From Apoda limacodes (Eukaryota; Arthropoda; Insecta; Lepidoptera; Limacodidae): DNA of 64,000 bases. Under the pieces are notes generated by a model. It was not told where the DNA came from and did no database searches. It worked only from the letters and a program-made list of their open reading frames with translations. A program made the position numbers and the translations under genes. The DNA is taken from assembly GCA_946406115.1 (NCBI GenBank), contig OX291543.1:26190815-26254814 (forward strand), read 5' to 3'. This document shows, piece after piece, positions 24,942 to 33,725 of the stretch. Every line of letters begins with the position of its first letter. The stretch's first letter is position 1.

Positions 24942-25319
24942 GAGGATACACTTCGCGGCGCCTCGCAGCGGGCTTCATACAACGAATTTTTCATTTATTT
25001 TTGACATTTACTGATCAATCACTGTGAAATTTTTTAGTCATAATCCTAAGCCGAATACCTATGTCTGTGGTTTTTCTAAAATCTTGTAAAACGTTTTATT
25101 AACTAGAAATCTTTTTTGAACCCATTTGTATGAAAAAATAGAATCTTGTATAACTTTTGAACTATACAATTTGATAGAAAACTGGCACTCTGTAGACCTA
25201 GATATTTATTACTAGAACATGTCTTCAAAACTTCGTGGTGTTTATACAGCAAGTGTCAAAAATAAGTAAGGAATTCGTTTGTATGAAGCCCGCTGCGAGG
25301 CGCCGCGAAGTGTATCCTC
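24942..25319. mobile_element. 378-bp TTAA-flanked MITE with 41-bp perfect TIRs
   Basis: Left terminus 'gaggatacacttcgcggcgc' then 'ctcgcagcgggcttcatac' is matched exactly by the reverse complement of the right terminus for 41 bp; the match resumes after a one-base indel through 'cgaatt' and then more loosely ('ttatttttgaca'). TTAA flanks both ends (24938-24941 and 25320-25323), the target duplication used by piggyBac-superfamily elements. The interior is AT-rich and encodes no transposase. Perfect TIRs and exact TSDs suggest it is young. The element at 37244-37433 shares the terminal GAGGATA. Confidence 0.9.
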
Positions 25320-25323
25320 TTAA

Positions 25324-25960
25324 GTTCACAAAGTTAACTGATATCGATTATGTTTTCGATAACATCTGTTAAATTAAAAAGTTAAAAATAAAACTTGATA
25401 CAAATTCTTATTTAACCTAATTATAGATATATTTACTTTTATGTGGCTAAGATAAAGGTCCTACTACTATTTTTGATTTTTCTTCATCGACAACCCTATT
25501 ATCTAAACCGTACCTAGCCCAGTCTGTTGACACGTGCTGCCTTACCTCTGATTGGCTCAGCGAAAGTGAATACTCATCTCAACATTTTGTAACAGCCTCT
25601 TGTCGTTCAAGACACAGATTACATCCAAACAATGAACTGTTGAATTGTTGCATCGATTGAATCGGTTCTTATTTAAATAATAGGTAGTGAGAAAGTAAAA
25701 CCGCTTAGTAGAATGGTGATCTCATTGTCGACTTCGATTTTGCTATTTTAGAGTAGAAAATCTTATAATTACTTTAATTTATTACTCGATACATATACCA
25801 TTTGCAAAGAGTTTAAAAGTAATTTAATTTTTAAACGTTTCTAAATTGGATTTTCGAAAACAATATTATCTACAAATAACATTTATCTAAAGTTAGATCT
25901 TGAATGTTAAATTTTCATTTGGAACGCTCTATTTATTAGTTTTGCGGTACGTGAGCGGAA
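25324..25960. other. Unassigned DNA
   Basis: No repeat recognised. A patch near 25530-25570 is less AT-rich. Confidence 0.4.
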
Positions 25961-25964
25961 AAAT

Positions 25965-26042
25965 TAAATACTACATGAGAGCAATTTGGTACAGTTGATT
26001 CGTTCGATAGCGAGTTTTATAAATTCGCAAATCAAAGTAAGT
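25965..26042 (+). promoter_or_regulatory. Candidate TATA/Inr promoter with short first exon and donor
   Basis: A TATA-like 'taaata' at 25965-25970 lies 28 bp upstream of the A of an arthropod initiator-like 'acagttg' (A at 25993). 'gattcgttcg' follows, and 44 bp downstream a strong 5' splice donor 'aaa|gtaagt' begins at 26037. The arrangement fits a short non-coding first exon. Spacing and motifs are seen; promoter function is inferred. In AT-rich DNA such coincidences do occur, and no coding exon downstream could be tied to it. Confidence 0.3.
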
Positions 26043-26753
26043 ACTTATATTACAAAATCAAAATGCATTTTTTCGGTGAAATATCCTGTGAAATATGACA
26101 AACCAAAAAATTTTTCTACTTCGTGGATGAGACTTGGTTATTAAATTGATATTCAATTATTAAATATTTATTGTTTTTACGTTAAAAAAATATATGTTGA
26201 AGATATAAATATCTATAAATTAGTTTTTTGTCAACTAAAAACACTATATGATTAACTTTACTCGATCAAAACAAAACCAGAAAGCTGTGTCAATTAAGAT
26301 AGTGTTTTCTTGTTTTATTTTAAAATTCACTAAAGATGTTATGATATGATTATTAAAATTACATCTAGTAAAAGTTATTTACATTTAGTAGTAATTTCTA
26401 TGATTATTTTTATGTTTTTGTTTTTATATTTTTCATAAAATATAAAAAAAACTGCAAAAAAACTATAGCGCTCCGCCAGATCTGCTCGGGTTGACGGAGG
26501 TTATATTACGGTAGTACGTAATTACGAATTATACCTCGTTAATTGGCAGTGACAGAGGTAACTTGGCTTTAACGAAACACACTAAAGCTTACATTACAAA
26601 GTAATTCCCTACGGTTTCTATATCTTGATGAGTGATAAGCAAAATTATTTTATTTTTGTATTACTAAAGTTTATAATACTGTGCAGATTTATAGGTCTTA
26701 TAACGACCAGTCACATGATTAATATTAAAAAGTAGGTATTTTTCTTAAGGGAA
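26043..26753. other. Unassigned AT-rich DNA
   Basis: No feature recognised. Confidence 0.4.
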
Positions 26754-26759
26754 GTACTT

Positions 26760-26812
26760 GTACAGGTTTTCCTAGAGTAGTAGATAAACTCCTACTCTAG
26801 GAAAACCTGTAA
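26760..26812. repeat. Perfect 20-bp-arm hairpin
   Basis: 'tacaggttttcctagagtag' is followed after a 12-base loop by its exact reverse complement 'ctactctaggaaaacctgta'. It is too short for a typical MITE; it may be a deletion derivative of a fold-back element. Confidence 0.75.
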
Positions 26813-27765
26813 AAGTGGAGTAAGAGTATATTCTTTTCAGTAATCTCAGATCTTAGCGCAAATACTTTCAAAGCTTTAATTTACTGTTATTGAATTCGAA
26901 TCGTGCGTTTTCAAAACGTGGCGAACACTGAATTGCCGAAAGATTGTAATAACGTCGAAGTATTTATTTAACTAGTGCTTTATATTTGTTGTTGCGTGAC
27001 CGTTTTTAGTTTAATATCGTAGGAAATGTGATCACGTGCGGCCTTCGACCGTACTGTGACAACGCTCAGTGTACTAGCATTGTTCTGTGACATTTTAGCC
27101 TTGCTAATGACAAGCAATTTTGATTTCGAAATAGGACACATTAGATGAATTTATATTGTCTTTTAATTTTGCCCCAAATAACTTGGGTATTGAACGTAAG
27201 TGAAGCAAAACGAAGGCAATCTTCAGAAGTCACGGAATGTTTTCATAATGAAATTGCAGAGATTAGTTTACGAACTTTAAACTTACGTTCCTTTAGCCTA
27301 CGTTCAACCATAAAATAAATAGTTACAGAACGTCCATTCATGATGTAATCAATTTTGAGTACTTACTGCCAATGACACGCGGCCGCGATCGCGACTGACA
27401 ACCCCTTGTACATTCCTTTGGAATTCCTCAAGTTCGCCTATTCGGGACAGCGTCTGTGTGCTGTTTGGGGGTTTAGCGCGCTTATTATGTAGTGGTATTT
27501 TCTGTGCCTTATATAATAAATACAATTTGTAAAAAAAATTAAAATACTGCGTTTCGTAAAAAGTAAGTTCTTTTCAGAAGATATTGACATTCCGAATCGG
27601 TGGTATCTTAAAATGAAACACATGACGGCCACACGTGTCTTTATGATCGCTACACCTAGCACCGGCATAAAAAGAATACGTAGTTCACACTTCGCCACGA
27701 CAACTGAAACAAAATATGACTGTCAATCAGTTTTAGAAGAACCCAAGGGCAACAAGAGCTTAAAA
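26813..27765. other. Unassigned DNA with a CpG-rich patch
   Basis: Around 27373-27395 lies 'cacgcggccgcgatcgcgac', unusual in this AT-rich context; 'gcgatcgcga' also occurs in the island at 46.95 kb. No frame with a motif; the 86-codon minus-strand frame at 27438-27698 is unrecognised. Confidence 0.35.
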
Positions 27766-27780
27766 AGTAAACCCTGCTAA

Positions 27781-27962
27781 GCTTTCGAGTTTTATCTTCT
27801 CATCACGTTGGCTCTAAACTGTGTCAGGCTGGGTGTCAGACGAGTTGTCCGGCTGGTTATCACTGAGGCCACTCTGCCATTGGCACTCAATGACAGCAAG
27901 AAGAAGTCAACATCCGTAATTTCATGATGACGCGACTCGGCCTGACGTTCTGGATCAACTTT
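27781..27962. other. Possible coding segment, strand undecided
   Basis: This less AT-rich segment is open on both strands. Forward, 48 codons from 27781 to a stop at 27925-27927 include 'CVRLGVRRVVRLVITEATLP' and 'NDSKKKSTSVIS'. Reverse, about 56 codons ending at a stop at 27792-27794 include 'ERQAESRHHEITDVDFFLLS' and 'SRTTRLTPSLTQFRANVMRR'; upstream the reverse frame runs into a Lys/Asn/Gln-rich reading of the adjacent T/G-rich tract. Both readings look more protein-like than other frames nearby. I recognise no family. It could be a terminal exon, a transposon fragment or chance. Confidence 0.3.
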
Positions 27963-27963
27963 T

Positions 27964-28030
27964 ACTTTTTTTTTTTTTGTGTTTTTTTTTTGTGTTTTTT
28001 TGTTTTGTTTTGTTGTGTTTTTGTTTCTTC
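27964..28030. repeat. T-rich low-complexity tract
   Basis: Runs of 7 to 13 T separated by 'gtg' or single G over about 65 bp (A/CAC on the other strand). It directly abuts the possible coding segment at 27781-27962. Confidence 0.85.
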
Positions 28031-28995
28031 TTTATAATTAGGTGGTTTTTTAAATGAGACGGAGATGATACTTGTAGTAATCGTCAATATCAGTTATAGG
28101 TAAATATATAGGTACATATATTTACTTTAATTGTTTTGGTGATCTAAGCTAAAATTCTCTAAATCATTTAATTTTTATAAGTTTTATTTGGTTTAAACAA
28201 TAAAAAAATAAACATTAACAATTTCAGCCTCCTTCTAAAATAGAAAATTAAAATCTAGTTTGAGAACTGACTTTTATAGTGTTAGTATTAAATAGTTTTA
28301 TTTATTTTAAGTAATTTAAATGTTAATATTGTATTATATAAGAGCTCAAATATAATATATTATTATATTAAGTTTAAGCTTAACAATTTTGATGTCTATT
28401 AATTTTACACAGTTAAAATTATGTTCAATAAAGCATAATTTAAAAGGAAAAGAGCTTTAACTGTAAAGTTTCATGATATAGCCATCAGGTACTGTAATCA
28501 ATAAATTTTTATTCCGACCATCTTTCACCAGTTAAAAACATCCTATTCAATTCAATGGCATACTCACATCGCTCTCGTTCCAACAAGTAGGCGATCCACT
28601 TCGCTGAGTGAATAGAATAACGAGTTTAGAGTTTGATTTATTAGGCTTTACAATAAACATCCTTCGTACTTCGACTCACTGACGGCCAATAATAAATCTC
28701 TTGATGGGGCTATTAGTATATTTGTAGGAACCACTTTACACGGGAGCTCTTAAAAATATTAGCTAATATTTTTTAACAAGTGCGTAAAGTCAAAAACTTG
28801 TCGATTGGTTAAGAGATAATCTAATTAAGTAGTGAACAGTTAGCTTAAACTCATTCAAATCCATTAGAGTGAAGAAAGATAATTAAACGTTCAGAAGTCG
28901 ATCGGTAAAGATGTTTTTTAATGAATAATTACAATTTGGTACGCCGCTTCTGATAGTTTCGTAAGTGCCTATAAATCAACTTTGATTTCTACTCG
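28031..28995. other. Unassigned AT-rich DNA
   Basis: No gene or repeat recognised. Confidence 0.4.
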
Positions 28996-28999
28996 TGTG

Positions 29000-29248
29000 G
29001 AAATAATATAGTAATAGAGTAGCCCAATTGTGCAAACTTGGCATACATATAGGTTAGGTCCTGGAATAGCATATAGGCTACTTTTTATCCCTAAAAATTC
29101 AAAAGTTCCTGCGGGAATAACTATAGCAGAGTTAAACGAACTATGCATGCTACAGCAATTAATTGGTATAACTAATTAATTAATTTATTGGAGTTTCCAC
29201 GCCGATAACCCAATTTAGGGCGGGCGGAGCCGCTGGCAAAGATATTTA
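29000..29248 (-). repeat. 'aacagacagaca' family relative, minus orientation
   Basis: Contains the minus-strand blocks 'tttgccagcggctccgcccg', 'taaattgggttatcggcgtg' and 'aaaagtagcctatatgctat', then 'tccaggacctaacctatatg'. This is the subfamily also seen at 55040-55300 and 58270-58610. Confidence 0.75.
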
Positions 29249-29255
29249 GAGCTAC

Positions 29256-29513
29256 TAGATATTTAGAGAATTTATCACTGCCATATGGCAGTGGCGTTGT
29301 TTTCACTACTTTTATTCCTACAATTTGTTGTTTTGGTCAGTTTATATATCTACTCATCTTATATTTTTATTTACTCGCAAATGTGATGAAAAATAATGTA
29401 CGTAACACGGGTGGTACGGAAATTAAATACTCGAGTCATTAATGCCTTCGGCCTTTAGCCTTAGGCTTCCAAATAGCCTCTCGTTAGTATTTTTTCCTTA
29501 CCACCCTTAATAC
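29256..29513 (+). repeat. Dispersed repeat C, copy 1
   Basis: Begins 'gatatttagagaatttatc' and ends 'ccttaccacccttaataca'. Middle blocks are 'ggcgttgttttcactacttt', 'ggtacggaaattaaatactc' and 'ccaaatagcctctcgttagt'. The inverted partner is at 61836-62082. 'ccttcggcctttagccttag' inside copy 1 is absent from copy 2. Non-coding; class unknown. Confidence 0.8.
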
Positions 29514-29926
29514 ACAATTTACTATTATGGGTATATTCCACTCTCATATTATAAGTTAAGTACATATGGTGGTGGTAATAATCATTATATTATGATGCAA
29601 CTGTTACATGATTCGAAATAACACTTGTTCCCATTAGCCTTAATTACTTAATAAAATAACTGCTCGTAAGTACTGTATTTTAAGGAAACTTTAAATTGCT
29701 AAAAATTGATGTATACCTTTGTTTAAGTGAAGTCTACTATAGGACTTAGGTTGTAGTGCCTAAGTTGCCTGGAATTTGTGTATCTATGACGTTCGTAAAA
29801 TAGTACATAACTGCTGCGGCGCCCAAACGCAGCATAACTCAGCTATGCCTCGGCCCGCATCACAGAGTCTGGTTATGCTGAATTGTGGCCAAGGCTGGTA
29901 TAGTGTTTTCTCAAACATGCGTGTAA

Positions 29927-31147
29927 AGGTCGCTGCATACGTAACGGGATTTTTCACGTCCCGTACGGGACGGGGCAATCTTTTGATATTGTTTCATATA
30001 CAATGTACTGTACAAAATATACGTGACGAGAACACGGACGGTTCGGGACGTGGTCCGGACGTGGCCCGGACGGGGCGGGAAAAAATATCGTCGGCGGCGA
30101 TATTTATCACGTCCCGTCCCGCACGTGGCACGTCTCTTCGGTGTTCCCGTCGCATATGCACAGTCGGTGTCGACTCAAAGCAGTGTTGTGTTGTGTCATT
30201 TTGTGTATCAATTATGGATGACGAAAAACTCATTGAATGTGTTCGATCGTATCCAGTTCTATATAATGTTCAGGATGCTAAATATTTAGACACTAAATGT
30301 AAAAACTATTTGTGGCGTTAGATAGCCCTCGAATTAAAACTCACGAAAATGGTATACAATTTTTATTTCTCAAATCGAAATTCAAATCGAAGGTCAAAAC
30401 ACAATTTTGACCTTGGCTTTTCGACAATTCTCAACTTTCATTGTTAGGCAAAGTAGAATTTAATAAAAACATATATAGTAGATTCCATTTTGAAGTAATG
30501 AGCGAAAATGAGTTTGAATACTTACTGTAGTGTAGAAATTAAAGTAAGTATTTTGTTGTGGTTTATTAGTTTAAAATCTGATTGTGTAACCTATGCTTGT
30601 AGGTAGGTACCTATACAAGGAATAGCCAACGTTATGTACATAAGACCAAGATACTAATGCCTAGCTTTTTACAACATGGGTTCCGAATCAGCTAATATAT
30701 AGGTTTATAAAGAGAGCGTGGGAGTGGTTTGTAGGTAGGTAGGATAATCTTCTTCTTTATCGTTCAACGCAATAGCAATTAATGCCAATTCTTCAAGTGA
30801 AAAAAAACTGGTTGCCTGTAAAGTCGGTATACGGGCGAAAGTTTTACGTGACAATGATTTTATGTCTGTCTCTCTCGCTCTTAGGCGGGCGCGTGCCTCT
30901 CACTCGCTCTCATTGTGAGCGCATAACGTGAGCGGAGCGTAACGCAGTTTCTTGAAGTGTCACCCGGCAAACCAATTTATAAGACGTTGTCACGTCAAAA
31001 TCCATATTTCAGTGGTCACAACACTAGCACGTTAGTTTCACGTTACTGTCACGATGCGTATGCATTATAAACCGATCCTGTCTTCATAAAACCCCGTCCC
31101 GTCCCCGCTCCGTCCACGTTTTTCCCCCGCCACGTATGCAGCGACCT
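29927..31147 (+). mobile_element. PIF/Harbinger-like element with TAA duplication
   Basis: A 1221-bp insertion bounded by inverted termini beginning 'aggtcgctgcatacgt' (16 bp perfect; then similar CpG-rich runs of 'cgtcccg' and 'gggacggg' on each side). The flanks are the 3-bp duplication TAA at 29924-29926 and 31148-31150. PIF/Harbinger elements typically duplicate TWA-type trinucleotides and often encode a second protein with a Myb/SANT or MADF DNA-binding domain. Such a gene start is present at 30214. No DDE transposase is visible between 30322 and 31080, so the copy is an internally deleted, non-autonomous derivative. A further segment at about 30825-30975 ('gtatacgggcgaaagtttta' to 'gaagtgtcacccggcaaacc') resembles a separate lepidopteran repeat and may be nested. 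Superfamily assignment is inferred from TSD, TIR and MADF content. Confidence 0.8.
30214..30321 (+). pseudogene. Truncated MADF-domain protein of a Harbinger-like element
   Basis: The ATG at 30214 opens a 35-codon frame beginning 'MDDEKLIECVRSYPVLYN' and ending '...NYLWR'. This matches the start of the MADF (Myb/SANT-like, DNA-binding) fold: an acidic N-terminus, 'LIe.Vr.yPvLYd', a spaced 'y.d...k...W'. The next codon is TAG (30319-30321) where MADF proteins usually have Glu; reading past it gives 'IALELKL', again fitting the family, so a single G-to-T change is the likely cause of the stop. After that the similarity is lost, and the second half of the domain is missing. In PIF/Harbinger elements such proteins help the transposase bind DNA or enter the nucleus. 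An open frame extends upstream of the ATG to 29776, but it runs across the TIR and the target repeat and is not a gene. Confidence 0.75.
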
Positions 31148-31278
31148 TAAAAAAACTAAATTATATAGACGACTGTATTGACAATAATAAAAATAGTTTG
31201 GGTAATTTGCCGCCAATTCGCCGCGTTCATATGTCAATTTCTTTTTTAATTTTTTAAATTAATGAAATGGTGCATTCC

Positions 31279-32060
31279 TTTTATGAGTACCAAATTTATG
31301 TATTTGCATGTATGTAGATATATATAAATGGACTAGTAAACGTATGTGTGTATTTTTGTTTCACATATAAATCTTTTATCACTATACTGTTTGTGCAGTC
31401 GCGTAAAACTAGATGTCAAGTCGAATGAACTAATCCAGTGCTTATCTTAAGCAGTATTTAGCCGCGCGGGTGCACTCGGTATCAAAGTATCGTATCGCAA
31501 CGTGGGAATGATTCCCATGGGCAACGTGAGATCGTTTGAAGAACAAAAAGGAATGTCAAGATGCACGTTGTGTAATGCTATTATATGCATCACATTGTTA
31601 CAATTTGACATTCGGCCACTTTGCTTTGAACGTATGTTGGTATATAAAGGAGCTGTTTCCCAATCTTTTATCAGCGCGATGAATAAAAAAATTACATCAA
31701 ACTTGGTAAAATAGATGTAAAAGGTTTGTTTTTGTTCCTTTTTTTGAAAGGAGAAATAAGTTGAAATGAAAGATAAATGAGCAATGTAGGTAATAGTCAT
31801 TTAGGCGCCAGTTTTTTGGTTTTTTTGTGGAGACAAAATTGGAAAACGAGTTTTAGTTTTTAACGCGGAAACTCAGTACGCTAGTCTGGCTCGCACTGGA
31901 CCAGTTTTTTGAATAAATTGTTTGTAATAAAGTAAAATATTCATGTAAAGGAGTTTAAAAACGTATTTTAATAAGGATTATCTGTCTTTTTCCTGTTCTT
32001 ACATTAACTACTTACTTTTCTAAGTGTCGTGGTTTACGACAAGGGTCGTATAGTAAAAAA
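31279..32060. other. Unassigned DNA
   Basis: Overlapping frames on opposite strands at 31447-31800 (117 codons, minus) and 31502-31714 (plus) show no domain. Nothing else recognised. Confidence 0.4.
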
Positions 32061-32200
32061 CCAGTCCAGATAAATTGCATCGGAAGCAGTATTTCGGCTT
32101 TGGACTCATACCTGTCACGCAGGACTAAATTGGTTAGAGAATACTGCTGCCCCCTCATATTATAGTGCGGGTGTGTGTCCAGCCGCTAGTTACGATATGA
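32061..32200 (-). repeat. Repeat D copy
   Basis: Contains 'ccagtccagataaattgcat', 'cggaagcagt' and 'tgtcacgcaggactaaattg' then 'gtgtgtgtccagccgctagt', parallel to the 22.2-kb copy. Confidence 0.7.
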
Positions 32201-32609
32201 CGATAAACATACGTAGTAGGTACATATACATACTTTTAAAACTTTTTCTTTTAATCAGAATTTTAATATAATATATCATATTAAAAAAACAAGCCTTTAA
32301 AACAAATGACACAATAACAATAAAATTTAAAACTATAACCTAATTATAAATTAAAAATGTCTTCTAAAAAATCATGTGGCATAACAGTGCCCAGAATACT
32401 GACAGTGTTACCTCTTTGGATCGCCCAACTGATCCCTTAGAATAGGAAGCTGCCAGCCTAAGAAACTTTTTCTTAGTTTTACATTGATGTATCTCTTTCT
32501 AAACTACGCTACAAACACACTGTATTTCAAAAGTGATTATAAAGCCGAGGACACACTATGTCTCGTATTAGAGCATGCTGTGAAATTCATCTTCGAAACT
32601 TTTTACTTG

Positions 32610-32690
32610 TTAGTGGTCGGCAAACCGCGGCTTGCGTTCCGAACTTGCGTGCGACTCTACTGCGAATTTTGTTGATGTTTTACATTCCTA
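32610..32690 (+). mobile_element. Possible hAT-type terminal fragment
   Basis: 'tagtggtcggcaaaccgcgg' resembles the outer end of hAT non-autonomous elements that I recall from lepidopteran genomes. No opposite terminus or 8-bp duplication could be found, so this would be a solo end or a chance match. Confidence 0.35.
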
Positions 32691-33148
32691 CTGGCAAATA
32701 ACTTTTAACTATAGTAGTGCATGTTTCTTTTGAATACATCGAACTGTCACATATCAATAAAAATCATACGAAAAATGTCTGATTTTTGTTGCTAATGTGT
32801 ATAATATAATTATTAAAAAAAGGTTATGGGCCTAGCACGCTTCCATTACTAAAATTATACCAGGTCCGTGTCGGTCGAGTTCGCATAGGGCTGAAACGCA
32901 TGAAAAGTCCATCAGATAGTGGTTAGTAAAACTTTTTTATTGAATCGTTGTCTTACCCAAAACAATCAACCACTTTTTTTTATTAAAAGAACATTACTGT
33001 GCATAAAAAAATAGGGATATTGTAAAGAATTTCAGTTTCCAATATTTACCTGCTGATATATTAGAAGACACTTTTGACTAATAAGTTGCCCTATCACTGG
33101 TAAAGGAAGATATTTAAACAGTACCTTTAATGCTACCTGTGCTTTTTA

Positions 33149-33320
33149 CTCGACTTCAAAAAAAGAGGAGGTTCTATGTTCAACGGATATATTTTTTTTA
33201 TGTATGTACCGACGCCTCCGTCAATTGTGAACCGATTTCAAAAATTATCCGGTTAGAATATAATATATAATAGAATTAAATCGAAATAGTTTACTCCTGA
33301 GGTGGTCCCATATTAATGAC
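33149..33320 (+). repeat. Dispersed repeat starting 'cgacttcaaaaaaagaggag'
   Basis: 'cgacttcaaaaaaagaggag' then 'gttctatgttcaacgg', a T-run, 'tatgtatgtaccgacgcctc' and 'aaccgatttcaaaaattatc'. This is a recognised lepidopteran dispersed repeat; the matching other end lies at 35868-36222 in comparable form. Confidence 0.65.
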
Positions 33321-33530
33321 GTAGATTTAAAACTTAAACTTTTGAAGAAGAAAAAATTGATGTTGGTACTATTGGTTGATAATTTGAACTGTTCATCAGG
33401 CATGTTCACACGGCTTTTTTGATGATTATATAAATTTTTGTTACTAGTATGGATGTTTTTAGTGTAATAGTGTTAGAGAAAAAAAACAATTTCGTCACAC
33501 AAAAGCAAAAACTAAAAAGAAACAACCATG

Positions 33531-33725
33531 TTCAAAAAGATGCACTAAAAAGGTAAAAATAATTACTTATTGCCAAAAATCTGATCTGAATTATCGTTTG
33601 TAGTTAGTGTCATGCAAGTGAAGTGTGTTATAATTATAAACTGTTAGGTACATAGACACCAGTGTTTCAGATCAGATTTTTGGCAATAAGTTATTATTTT
33701 ATCCTTTTTAGTGCATCTTTTTGAA
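33531..33725. mobile_element. 195-bp MITE with 59-bp TIRs
   Basis: Left arm 33531-33589 ('ttcaaaaagatgcactaaaa' ... 'gccaaaaatctgatctga') and right arm 33667-33725 ('tcagatcagatttttggcaa' ... 'gtgcatctttttgaa') are reverse complements with only a few mismatches around a 77-base spacer. Flanks do not show a clear duplication. No coding capacity; superfamily not assigned. Confidence 0.85.

Larger units (their letters stand above)
29800..31278 (-). repeat. Repeat F, copy interrupted by a Harbinger-like element
   Basis: The left piece (29800-29926) and right piece (31148-31278) together match the uninterrupted copy at 14388-14665 in inverted orientation. The left piece carries 'tggttatgctgaattgtggc' and 'ttctcaaacatgcgtgtaa'. 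The right piece carries 'taaaaaaactaaattatata', 'attgacaataataaaaatag' and 'gccgccaattcgccgcgttc'. Removing 29927-31147 and one TAA rejoins them without a gap relative to the empty copy. Confidence 0.85.

Noticed and set aside
29776..30321. 181-codon plus-strand open frame, the longest in the window
   Set aside because: Its first two thirds run across the target repeat F and the element's terminus; only the last 35 codons (from 30214) read as a MADF domain start.
31447..31800. 117-codon minus-strand frame
   Set aside because: No domain, no splice context, and overlapping open frame on the other strand; typical of chance in this DNA.
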